This document shows, one piece after another, positions 1 to 6,200 of a stretch of DNA of 13,716 bases; position 1 is the first letter of the stretch, and each line of letters starts with the position of its first letter. A model generated the notes under the pieces. That model searched no databases. It was not told the origin of the DNA and saw only the letters and a list, made by a program, of their open reading frames with translations. The DNA comes from an uncultured Spirochaetales bacterium (GTDB taxonomy: Bacteria > Spirochaetota > Spirochaetia > Sphaerochaetales > Sphaerochaetaceae), in assembly GCA_945947045.1 (NCBI GenBank), contig CAMEXG010000038.1, positions 1-13,716 of the forward strand. Direction: 5' to 3'. A program made the position numbers and the translations under genes.

Positions 1-35
1 TTGTTGCCGTCCATGGATTTCATTTTTCTCACCAT
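1..35 (-). CDS. nifJ: Probable pyruvate:ferredoxin oxidoreductase, N-terminal fragment
   Basis: Only the first 11 codons and part of the twelfth are inside the window; they read MVRKMKSMDGN and then run off the left edge. An ideal ribosome binding site, AAGGAGG at 42-48 on the minus strand, stands 6 bases before the ATG at 35-33, so this is a real gene start. The K-M-K-x-MDGN opening is characteristic of pyruvate:ferredoxin (flavodoxin) oxidoreductase, where it is normally followed by AAAH...YPITPSS. That enzyme oxidises pyruvate to acetyl-CoA and CO2 in the cytoplasm of anaerobes, reducing ferredoxin. The family call rests on a dozen residues, so another 2-oxoacid:ferredoxin oxidoreductase is possible. 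The neighbouring rubrerythrin fits an anaerobe. Confidence 0.6.
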   Translation of the reverse strand, partial: MVRKMKSMDGN

Positions 36-465
36 GAAGAGCCTCCTTGTAGTATTAACCAGAAAGGACAATCCCATCTGGACCGGTGTTAACCATTTTT
101 TCTTGTAGATAGGGCTGTCGGTATGATTAAAGCCAAAATCTACATTCTATTTAAGGATAAACGCAATTAGAGGAGATTTCAATTACAAACCCTCAATTAT
201 TTCTTTTTATGCCGTCATCGTTTTTACCGATTCAGACAGAAAAAGCCCTTGGCAGGTATCTTTATTTTATGTATTGGAAGATAGTTAACTCTATAAAGTA
301 TATAGTCATTTAAATTCAAACGCTTGTCACAGGAAGAGAGTTTTATTTTTTATGTAGAGAAAAAAACTATGATGACTCCGGGATATAATCTGAAATGTCA
401 GTTAATATTAAAGTACATAAAAGAAGAGGGTACGCATCTGCGTACCCCATGAAAAAGAGTTAAGA
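36..465. other. 430-bp intergenic region with no supported gene
   Basis: This AT-rich stretch lies between the start of the nifJ-like gene and the end of rubrerythrin, both on the minus strand. It holds the nifJ ribosome binding site (42-48) and the rubrerythrin terminator (about 417-448). Between them I see no gene: the longest plus-strand frame tried, a 34-residue one at 209-313, has no ribosome binding site. I also see no tRNA-like or recognisable riboswitch structure. The nifJ promoter should lie here; a possible -10 (TAGAAT on the minus strand, near 145-150) has no convincing -35. Room exists for a long leader or a small RNA, but nothing positive supports either. Confidence 0.6.
417..448 (-). 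terminator. Rho-independent terminator of the rubrerythrin gene
   Basis: A perfect 8-bp stem, GGGTACGC at 428-435 and GCGTACCC at 440-447, closes a 4-base loop. On the minus strand it is followed by a T-rich run (TCTTCTTTTAT). It lies 18 bases beyond the rubrerythrin stop codon, so that gene is probably a single-gene transcript. Confidence 0.85.
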
Positions 466-1035
466 TTACTTACCGAAGTATCTCTTCAAGAGACCAGCGA
501 AAGCCTTTCCGTGTCTTGCTTCATCTCTAGCCATTTCATGAACTGTGTCATGGATAGCATCGAGGTTGTACTGCTTTGCAAGTTTAGCAAGATCTGTCTT
601 TCCCTTTGTTGCGCCGTTTTCAGCATCGACTCTCATCTCAAGGTTCTTCTTTGTGCTGTCTGTGACGACTTCGCCGAGAAGTTCAGCAAACTTTGCAGCG
701 TGCTCAGCTTCTTCAAGACCAGCCTTTTCCCAGTACATACCGATTTCAGGATATCCTTCTCTGTGAGCGACTCTAGCCATAGCAAGATACATGCCGACTT
801 CTGTGCATTCACCTTCGAAGTTAGCTCTGAGGCCATCGATGATTTCCTTCTTTACTTCTTCTGGAACATCAGCGCCGAATTCCTTACCTACGCCTACTTT
901 GTGCTCTGCAGCCCAAACCATATCAGCCTTCTGTTCTATGAACTTGCTTCCTGGAACCTTGCACTGTGGGCAGAATTCTGGTGGAACATCGCCTTCATAT
1001 ACGTAACCGCAAACTGGACAAACCCATTTTTTCAT
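466..1035 (-). CDS. rbr: Reverse rubrerythrin (NADH peroxidase type)
   Basis: A 189-residue cytoplasmic non-haem iron protein that reduces hydrogen peroxide in anaerobes, fed by NAD(P)H through electron carriers. The domain order is reversed relative to classical rubrerythrin. A rubredoxin-type Fe(Cys)4 site is N-terminal (Cys6, Cys9, Cys22, Cys25), followed by a ferritin-like four-helix diiron domain. Visible diiron ligand motifs are Glu76 in GECTE, E109-x-x-H112 in EAEH and E172-x-x-H175 in EARH. I chose the ATG at 1035 because GGAGG (1045-1049) is 9 bases upstream of it. The in-frame ATG at 1044 touches that site directly, and the frame further upstream is not conserved-looking. The gene has its own strong promoter and terminator and is divergent from the nitroreductase. 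Its regular codon choice suggests high expression. Confidence 0.93.
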   Translation of the reverse strand: MKKWVCPVCGYVYEGDVPPEFCPQCKVPGSKFIEQKADMVWAAEHKVGVGKEFGADVPEEVKKEIIDGLRANFEGECTEVGMYLAMARVAHREGYPEIGMYWEKAGLEEAEHAAKFAELLGEVVTDSTKKNLEMRVDAENGATKGKTDLAKLAKQYNLDAIHDTVHEMARDEARHGKAFAGLLKRYFGK

Positions 1036-1086
1036 ATTTTTCATCCTCCGTTTAGAGTTTAATAAATGTCTTACCGACACAATGTG

Positions 1087-1115
1087 AATATAGCATTTTT
1101 TATGAAAAAGGGCAA
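1087..1115 (-). promoter_or_regulatory. Sigma-70-type promoter of the rubrerythrin gene
   Basis: On the minus strand, TTGCCC (1110-1115) is followed after 17 bases by TATATT (1087-1092), preceded by TGC, which makes an extended -10. Spacing is ideal and the leader to the ATG at 1035 would be about 45 bases. A short palindrome, CACATTGTG (1078-1086), sits just downstream near the expected start point and might bind a regulator. No clear PerR-type box is seen. Confidence 0.75.
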
Positions 1116-1137
1116 ATAATTAGACGGTTTAAACTTT

Positions 1138-1183
1138 TATAATTCAGCTTTAATAGATGGAAAAAACATAATATCTATACAAT
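1138..1183 (+). promoter_or_regulatory. Candidate promoter region of the nitroreductase-alarmone synthetase pair
   Basis: Two possible -10 elements lie upstream of the nitroreductase: a perfect TATAAT at 1138-1143 and TACAAT at 1178-1183. Neither has a good -35 at the usual distance. A promoter must lie in this divergent 189-bp interval, but which element is used cannot be decided from sequence. Confidence 0.35.
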
Positions 1184-1224
1184 GCATCCTTATAAAAGTG
1201 ATATCTTTTCTCTCGGAGGAAAAT

Positions 1225-1746
1225 ATGGATGCCTTGGAAGCAATTCTAAACCGCAGAAGCGTAAGAGTGTTTAAAGAAGAAAAGATTGAAAAATGTGACA
1301 TAGAAACCATTCTCAAAGCAGGCCTGTCCGGGCCTAGTGCATGTAATAGAAGACCGGTGGAGCTTTTGGTCATAGAAGATAAAGAGACTATTTCATCTAT
1401 ACTCCCCGGCAGATTAGAAAGCAAACCTCTTTTATCAGCCCCGTTATTGATAGTCGTGGCTGTAGACACCTCCAAGGCTATAAGGCGTGCTCCCTTGTAT
1501 TGGGCGGCAGATGCTTCCGCCTCCACCGAGAATATGCTTATTGCAGCGACTTCTCTCGGCCTTGGATCTTTGTGGCTTGGAGTCTGGCCTCAGGAAGATA
1601 AGACTGAGAGTGTAAAGATTGCCTTGTCTCTTCCTGAATCTATTGTTCCTTTTTCCCTTATTGCCATTGGAAAAAAGGGAGACGAAGGTGAACCCATGTG
1701 GAAAAAAGACAGGGTAGACGAAAAAATACATTGGGAGAAATGGTAA
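1225..1746 (+). CDS. Nitroreductase family FMN-dependent oxidoreductase
   Basis: A 173-residue protein of the nitroreductase/FMN-reductase fold: a cytoplasmic dimeric flavoenzyme using NAD(P)H, physiological substrate unknown. Family marks are the N-terminal RRSVR (FMN phosphate contact) at about residues 10-14, the GPSACNRRP loop (family form: PSAxNxQPW) at about 36-44, a helix rich in Ala (WAADASASTENML), the GLGSLWLG segment near residue 110, and a C-terminal R-x-D-E-K-I-H-x-E-K-W ending typical of short members. The ATG at 1225 is chosen because GGAGG (1215-1219) lies 5 bases before it; an upstream frame start at 1198 lacks such a site. Its TAA overlaps the next ATG (TAATG at 1744-1748), so it is translationally coupled to the alarmone synthetase. 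It is divergent from rubrerythrin. Confidence 0.88.
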   Translation: MDALEAILNRRSVRVFKEEKIEKCDIETILKAGLSGPSACNRRPVELLVIEDKETISSILPGRLESKPLLSAPLLIVVAVDTSKAIRRAPLYWAADASASTENMLIAATSLGLGSLWLGVWPQEDKTESVKIALSLPESIVPFSLIAIGKKGDEGEPMWKKDRVDEKIHWEKW

Positions 1747-2468
1747 TGTCTGATAAATCTTTTATTTCACCAATAATCGGAAGTATCGAAGAGAGAAAAA
1801 GAGAATTGACGGAGAAAATGGAGAAGCAGATGATGAAGCGTCTCCAAAGTTCCACTTATCCCATGCGGGAACTTCTTGCCTTCTACCGTTGTGCAATGAT
1901 GGAGGTGGAGACTAAATTCAGGGTTCTTGACGAGCAGTTTTCCCTTTCTCATGATAGAAATCCTATAGAAAGCATCTCGTCCAGATTAAAAAGCCTGGAC
2001 CATATTTATGAGAAGGCTAGAAGAAAGAACATCCCTTTGACTTTGGAATGTATCGAAAAAGGGATCTTCGATATAGCAGGCGTCAGAGTTGTCTGCCCCT
2101 TTGAGAAAGATATATACATGCTTAGGGACTCTATTCTAAACCATGATGACATTACTCTTGTGGAAGAGAGGGATTATATAGCCTCCCCCAAGCCCAGCGG
2201 ATATAGAAGTCTCCACTTAATTCTGGAAGTTCCTATTTTCCTTTCAGATGAGAAGAGACTAATGAAAGTGGAAGTCCAGCTGAGAACTATGGCCATGGAC
2301 CAATGGGCTTCACTTGAACATCGCCTGATGTACAAGAAAGAGGTGCCAGAGGATGTGGAGAAAGATCTGAGAAAGAAATTGTTGGAGTGTGCGGCTCTAA
2401 ATTGCCAGTTGGATCAAATAATGCAGGAAGTAAAAGACACTACAGATTTATATCTTGAGGATGAATAA
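1746..2468 (+). CDS. Small alarmone synthetase (RelA/SpoT domain, RelQ/YjbM-like)
   Basis: A 240-residue single-domain GTP pyrophosphokinase that transfers pyrophosphate from ATP to GTP or GDP, making (p)ppGpp. It lacks the HD hydrolase, TGS and ACT parts of long RelA/SpoT enzymes. Synthetase motifs are complete: S-R-L-K-S at 79-83, FDIAGVRVVC at 108-117 with the catalytic-loop Asp109, the nucleotide-binding YIASPKPSGYRSLH at 144-157 (Tyr153 stacks guanine), and E176-V-Q-L-R-T with E191-H192. The C-terminal helix is charged, as in RelQ tetramers; 240 residues is slightly longer than the usual 210 or so. The ATG at 1746 has GGGAG 8 bases upstream and overlaps the nitroreductase stop. The last 29 bp overlap the phosphodiesterase gene on the other strand. 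No antitoxin-like partner is seen. Confidence 0.93.
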   Translation: MSDKSFISPIIGSIEERKRELTEKMEKQMMKRLQSSTYPMRELLAFYRCAMMEVETKFRVLDEQFSLSHDRNPIESISSRLKSLDHIYEKARRKNIPLTLECIEKGIFDIAGVRVVCPFEKDIYMLRDSILNHDDITLVEERDYIASPKPSGYRSLHLILEVPIFLSDEKRLMKVEVQLRTMAMDQWASLEHRLMYKKEVPEDVEKDLRKKLLECAALNCQLDQIMQEVKDTTDLYLEDE

Positions 2469-3699
2469 GTAAACCATGGAGTTCTTTACCTCCACATTGT
2501 TCCATCCTCAGGGAAAAGAGTGAGAGAATCGTAGGAATTTCGTCAATGAGTCTTCCTCCTATATATCTCTTATTCTTTTCTCCTCTCTTTCCAGATACAA
2601 TAAACGGAGGTCTAGGACCACGCTGAGGCATATAGCCATGGGTGGCGGCAGACTTGGAATTGGAATAGATAGGGGAAGAAAGAGAGGAGGAAAAGATTAC
2701 TCCTCCCTTGCTTTCAATAACGAATGAGAAAGGTCCGGAGAGATGATGCTCATTCATAGCTTCTTCTTTTGTAATAATAGACGAAATGGCATCAGGGTAT
2801 TTATTCTGAATCTCCTTCAATACTAGTAGAGCCTCTTCTTCACTAATGTCTTTGATATGTATTTCTGCACTGAAAGAGGAAGGGTGAGCCATAATCTTCC
2901 AATTCTTATTATCGATTATGTATCCCATGTCTTTAAGAACTCTATTTATTCCGAATTCTTTATCGATGTTCATTTGGCCATGATCACCCAGTAAGAAGAA
3001 TGTATATTCATTGAGTGTTCCCGACTCTTCCATTGCATCCAATATTTCTCCGATTTTTTCATCCAAGAAGTCTAAGGCCTCATCCATTTTCTCTATCTCC
3101 GCTCCCTTTTTGTGGCGGAGAGTATCGAGAGCTGAGAGATGGAGGAAAAAGAGATCAGGTTTTTTTTCTTTGATGATATCCACAGAGCAAAGAGTGGCGA
3201 AAACATCAGGATAAAAAGGGTTTGAGAAGTCAAATAAAGTATTCTTGTGTCTCTTATAGATTTCGATTGCATCAGGAGAAGAGTAGGGTAGAAATACAGT
3301 GTCAGGGTCCTCTCCACGCTGAGGCCATATTTCGGGAATGACCCAGTCGCCCTTAGCTCCTGCTGTTACCGGCCATGTAACTGATGCAACCTTTAGTCCC
3401 TTGTTATGTGCAAACTCAATTGCGTTTTGAGCTTTTAGATCATCGGCCCACCAGAACCATCGAGTCTCGCTTCTTTCCGGATCAAAGGGCTCGTTATGAT
3501 AAATGCCATGATCTTTTGGCCAAAGTCCTGTAAGGATTGTGGCATGGCATGGATAGGTGTAGGTGGGGTAGGGGCACTCGAGATTCGAATACCATGAGAA
3601 GTCTTTCAAAAGACGTCTGAAATTTTCCTTCTCCAAAAGAAAAGGAATATCACTGTCTTCCAAACTGTCGATGCTGACGACAAAAGCCCTATCTTCCAT
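2440..3699 (-). CDS. Type I phosphodiesterase/nucleotide pyrophosphatase (NPP) family protein
   Basis: A 419-residue member of the alkaline phosphatase superfamily, NPP branch, which hydrolyses phosphodiester or pyrophosphate bonds with two zinc ions. All expected ligands are visible: Asp11 (SIDS), the Thr48 nucleophile in PTYTYPCH, Asp192 and His196 (LDTLRH), Asp239-His240 (GDHGQ) and His354 (ATHGY). ATILTGLWPKDHGIYHNEPF (53-72) is the classic family segment after the nucleophile. No signal peptide or membrane segment is present, so it is predicted cytoplasmic, unlike many ecto-NPPs. The start overlaps the upstream ThrE-type gene by 11 bp, with AAGGGG just before it. Its 3' end overlaps the convergent alarmone synthetase by 29 bp. 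The substrate is unknown; nucleotides or phospho-sugars and lipids are all possible. Confidence 0.88.
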   Translation of the reverse strand: MEDRAFVVSIDSLEDSDIPFLLEKENFRRLLKDFSWYSNLECPYPTYTYPCHATILTGLWPKDHGIYHNEPFDPERSETRWFWWADDLKAQNAIEFAHNKGLKVASVTWPVTAGAKGDWVIPEIWPQRGEDPDTVFLPYSSPDAIEIYKRHKNTLFDFSNPFYPDVFATLCSVDIIKEKKPDLFFLHLSALDTLRHKKGAEIEKMDEALDFLDEKIGEILDAMEESGTLNEYTFFLLGDHGQMNIDKEFGINRVLKDMGYIIDNKNWKIMAHPSSFSAEIHIKDISEEEALLVLKEIQNKYPDAISSIITKEEAMNEHHLSGPFSFVIESKGGVIFSSSLSSPIYSNSKSAATHGYMPQRGPRPPFIVSGKRGEKNKRYIGGRLIDEIPTILSLFSLRMEQCGGKELHGLLIHPQDINL

Positions 3700-4138
3700 T
3701 TACGGCCCCTTTTTGTTTTTTGCCCGAGAAAAACCACTGTGGTAGTTCGTGGATCACTATAATACCAAGAACCATAGCAAAACAGGTCTTCAGAGCCCCT
3801 GATCCGCTGGATAGGGCTGCATCCATTTGGCTGGAAACTAAGTAATAGGCAGTCCAGTATATCCCTGCTCCCGGGACAAGAGGAAATATTCCAGAAATAA
3901 GGAATACTATCTCAGGTGTTTTTTTCTTTACTGCAGCGTATCTGCTTACAAGGGCGATTGCTGCCGTGGCGGTAAAAATTGATGCTGTATTACCCAAATA
4001 GGTGTTGAGAAGGGAGTAGACTATCCATCCCAATGCTCCTATTACTCCGCATGTCGCCAGATATTCTTTGGGGATATCATAAAGGATGGAGAATGCAATG
4101 GTTCCAAAGAAGGCCGCAAGAATTATAGATAGTGTCAT
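3689..4138 (-). CDS. Threonine/serine exporter family protein, small subunit (ThrE C-terminal domain, YjjB-like)
   Basis: A 149-residue integral membrane protein with about four to five hydrophobic segments, matching the C-terminal half of ThrE (the DUF3815 family, E. coli YjjB). Telling segments are the G-x-x-G-x-x-x-W near residues 30-40, the N-T-A-S-I-F-T-A-T loop near residue 50 and FPLVPGAGIYW at about residues 84-94, the family's conserved proline-rich loop. The partner half is the gene just upstream. ThrE exports threonine and serine in Corynebacterium; YjjPB moves dicarboxylates in E. coli, so the substrate here is open. The ATG at 4138 has GGAGG (4148-4152) 9 bases upstream and overlaps the preceding stop in the ATGA arrangement. 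Its own stop overlaps the phosphodiesterase start by 11 bp. Confidence 0.87.
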   Translation of the reverse strand: MTLSIILAAFFGTIAFSILYDIPKEYLATCGVIGALGWIVYSLLNTYLGNTASIFTATAAIALVSRYAAVKKKTPEIVFLISGIFPLVPGAGIYWTAYYLVSSQMDAALSSGSGALKTCFAMVLGIIVIHELPQWFFSGKKQKGAVNGR

Positions 4139-4926
4139 AATACAAAGCCTCCTGTAATCATGCTGGAAATGCTGAGGACCACTCCCACGCCTACGGCTAT
4201 ACATAGAAATACCATCATGGAATCTAATAATCTTACTGTCCCTGATATATAATCTCCGTCTCCTATGTCTCTTATTCCGTTGACAAAGGCGACACCCGGA
4301 ACAAGAGGAATAATGGAACCTCCGATCATAGACATCATGTTTGTAGGGACGGAGGTAAGATCATTAAAGGCAAGGCAGACTATAGTGACAAGGGCGGAGG
4401 CCAAAATATTTCCTGTTATTTTCGATAAATACTTTGCAGATATATTTACCATAAACAGACCGAGTATGGTTCCTGCTATAAGAGAAGCTAATCCATCCCA
4501 AATGGTACCGCCAAGAAGAATGGCAAAGCAGCCTGCGCCTAAAGATGTCGCAAATACTTGCAATGCCTTGGGTTTCTTTTTACCTTCCCTGATAGTTTTA
4601 ATTCTCTCTATTGTCTCATCTAACGTATATTGACCGTTACATATTTCTCTTGATAGTTGATTTATCTCGATTACTTTCAACAGGTCTGCTCCATGTACAG
4701 GAACCTGCTCCACTTTTGCAAAGCACTTGTCTTCTTTTCCATCAAGTCCGGTAGTGAAGATGCCGTTGGATAGAACGAAGAAATTTCCTTCCTCCACTCC
4801 GAAAGCTCTTGATATCCTCTTCATGGTATCTTCGACTCTGAAGATCTCAGCTCCGTTTTCAAGCATAATCTTTCCAGCTTCCATGCTGGTTTGTAGTACT
4901 TTGTTTACATCTACATCGAAAGCCAT
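4135..4926 (-). CDS. Threonine/serine exporter family protein, large subunit (ThrE N-terminal domain, YjjP-like)
   Basis: A 263-residue protein of the ThrE N-terminal family (DUF1212, E. coli YjjP). The soluble first part carries the hallmark G-K-I-M-L-E-N-G-A-E-I-F-R-V-E-D-T segment at about 18-34. Roughly five membrane helices follow from about residue 120. IIPLVPGVAFVNGIRDI, near residue 210, is the conserved loop mirrored in the small subunit. Together the two genes rebuild one full ThrE-type transporter in the inner membrane. I prefer the ATG at 4926, with GGGTGG 5 bases upstream; a GTG at 4935 in the same frame is the alternative and adds three residues. The stop overlaps the next start by 4 bases, so translation is coupled. 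Confidence 0.88.
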   Translation of the reverse strand: MAFDVDVNKVLQTSMEAGKIMLENGAEIFRVEDTMKRISRAFGVEEGNFFVLSNGIFTTGLDGKEDKCFAKVEQVPVHGADLLKVIEINQLSREICNGQYTLDETIERIKTIREGKKKPKALQVFATSLGAGCFAILLGGTIWDGLASLIAGTILGLFMVNISAKYLSKITGNILASALVTIVCLAFNDLTSVPTNMMSMIGGSIIPLVPGVAFVNGIRDIGDGDYISGTVRLLDSMMVFLCIAVGVGVVLSISSMITGGFVL

Positions 4927-4943
4927 AGTAACCACCCAATGGA

Positions 4944-4972
4944 ATGTTAATCAAAGAAATGAAACATGTCAC
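4944..4972 (-). promoter_or_regulatory. Candidate promoter of the ThrE-phosphodiesterase operon
   Basis: On the minus strand GTGACA (4967-4972) and TAACAT (4944-4949) are separated by exactly 17 bases. The expected start point falls only about 11 bases before the ATG at 4926, on top of the weak ribosome binding site, which counts against it. Readthrough of the terminator just upstream is the alternative source of transcripts. Confidence 0.35.
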
Positions 4973-4998
4973 TAAAAAAGAAGGGGGAACGCTCCCCC
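4973..4998 (-). terminator. Rho-independent terminator after the orphan binding-protein gene
   Basis: A 6-bp stem, GGGGGA (4983-4988) with TCCCCC (4993-4998), and a 4-base loop, followed on the minus strand by TTCTTTTTTAG. It begins 5 bases after the stop codon at 5004 and separates this gene from the ThrE operon. Confidence 0.88.
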
Positions 4999-5003
4999 TA
5001 TAT

Positions 5004-6074
5004 TCAGTTTTTGAACATTGCTCCATCCAGCAAGGCTTTTGCTTCTTCCTCATTCATGTCATAGTTCCATAGAAGAGAGTATATTTCTTTGATTTTTCCA
5101 CTCATTGAGTATGAATAGTATTCGGGATATAGAAGATTACCAAGCCACCATACACCTACGATCATATTCATGCTCGGTGGGTTGCCGAGCCAGTTATATG
5201 GAGAGGAAGGGACGATGCAGTATCTTCCATTTTTTACAGCGCTCATCTCCTTCCATCCGGGGAGAGTAGAGACTGTTGATGCTATGGAATCCTCAGTAAA
5301 AATAATCACATCCGGATCTGCGGCCATAGCTGATTCAAGATTAATCTGGTTTCCACCACCTTTATTTGAAAGCTTTTCTACGATGATTGCGTTTTCCGCT
5401 CCGACTATGTCCAATACCTGGGCCTGACTGGAGCCTTTTGCATTGGTCCCGAGTCCATCGGTACCTGTGGTATACATTACAGATACAACCTCATTGTCTC
5501 TTATTTTCTCTCTATTCTCTTTTGCCATGGCCATTGTTTCATCCACAAAAGCTCCGAGAGCTTCGCCCCTCTCTTCCATAGAGAGTATTTTTCCCAGAGT
5601 ACGGAAGGCAGAGGCCATATTATCAAGGTTGGATTCAATAAAGATGACGGGAATCCCAATCTGAGACTGTAGTGCATCCAAGTCTTCTTCTATTCCTTTT
5701 TTATAATCACCAAGGTCTATTACCAGCTCTGCTCCTGATGATAATAGTTCCTCTAGATTGAGTGTGGCTTTACTTCCATACAGCTGCCCCGTTTCAGGGA
5801 GAGATGCCAACTCTGGGGGGAGATATTCCATTTGAGAAGAGGATGGACGCCCGGAGACTGTACACATTCTCTCTGGTGCAAAAGATGCAAGGAACATTGT
5901 AGCAACCGCCCCTGAAGGTGCCACTTTTTCGACTACAGCAGGTATTTCAACAGTGCGTCCTGCACTGTCGGTAAATGAAATTGTTTCTTTTTGTGTTGTT
6001 TCCTGTGTTGCTTGGGAAAAAACAGAGGTCAGCACAAGTAATGTTATCAAGAATAAAGATAACGCTCTTTTCAT
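5004..6074 (-). CDS. ABC transporter substrate-binding protein, iron-siderophore/cobalamin (FepB/BtuF) type
   Basis: A 356-residue exported binding protein of the periplasmic-binding-protein class used for ferric siderophores, haem, cobalamin or related metal complexes. A signal peptide covers about residues 1-20 (MKRALSL..., ending TSVFS-QA) with no lipobox cysteine, so it is expected to be free in the periplasm. The mature N terminus has I-S-F-T-D-S-A-G-R-T-V-E-I-P, the classic opening of this family. The long central helix and a late W-L-G-N-L-L-Y-P-E motif support the fold. The ATG at 6074 is chosen from AGGAG (6080-6084) 5 bases upstream and the signal peptide. No permease or ATPase gene lies nearby, so it is an orphan here, bounded by terminators on both sides. 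The ligand cannot be read from sequence. Confidence 0.87.
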   Translation of the reverse strand: MKRALSLFLITLLVLTSVFSQATQETTQKETISFTDSAGRTVEIPAVVEKVAPSGAVATMFLASFAPERMCTVSGRPSSSQMEYLPPELASLPETGQLYGSKATLNLEELLSSGAELVIDLGDYKKGIEEDLDALQSQIGIPVIFIESNLDNMASAFRTLGKILSMEERGEALGAFVDETMAMAKENREKIRDNEVVSVMYTTGTDGLGTNAKGSSQAQVLDIVGAENAIIVEKLSNKGGGNQINLESAMAADPDVIIFTEDSIASTVSTLPGWKEMSAVKNGRYCIVPSSPYNWLGNPPSMNMIVGVWWLGNLLYPEYYSYSMSGKIKEIYSLLWNYDMNEEEAKALLDGAMFKN

Positions 6075-6094
6075 AATGTCTCCTATGCGTATTA

Positions 6095-6140
6095 TTTTTA
6101 AAAACAATTCGCTAGAAGTCAAGCATTATATTTTTAAAAA
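6095..6140 (-). promoter_or_regulatory. Promoter region of the orphan binding-protein gene with paired TTTTTAAAAA palindromes
   Basis: Identical 10-bp palindromes TTTTTAAAAA occur at 6095-6104 and 6131-6140, 36 bp apart, within similar flanks. Between them, on the minus strand, are TATAAT (6125-6130) and TTGACT (6117-6122). One reading uses TTGACT with TAAAAA (6095-6100) after 16 bases, which puts one palindrome on the -10 and the other upstream of the -35. A metal-responsive operator is conceivable, but no known Fur or DtxR box is matched. Confidence 0.45.
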
Positions 6141-6167
6141 CCGAATGGAAGCTGTAGAGTCTGATGC

Positions 6168-6198
6168 AAAATAAAATGGCCTCCCTGGGGAAGCCATT
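6168..6198 (-). terminator. Rho-independent terminator after malQ
   Basis: An 11-bp stem with one G-U pair joins 6175-6185 and 6188-6198 (outer part AATGGC/GCCATT), with the innermost pair open to give a small loop. The minus strand continues TTTATTTTGC. It starts 3 bases after the malQ stop and ends the sugar cluster. Confidence 0.88.
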
Positions 6199-6200
6199 GC

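Noticed and set aside
209..313. 34-codon plus-strand frame in the left intergenic region
   Set aside because: No ribosome binding site precedes the ATG, and the short product has no recognisable features. The AGAGGAG near 170 is too far from it.
511..1062. Long open frame antisense to rubrerythrin (183 codons, plus strand)
   Set aside because: It mirrors the codon pattern of the rubrerythrin gene, has no ribosome binding site, and its product resembles no family. The minus-strand frame has all rubrerythrin metal ligands.
1225..2468. Toxin-antitoxin (toxSAS-like) reading of the alarmone synthetase pair
   Set aside because: The synthetase matches the housekeeping RelQ type with normal motifs, and its partner is a nitroreductase with flavin-binding marks, not a known antitoxin or alarmone hydrolase.
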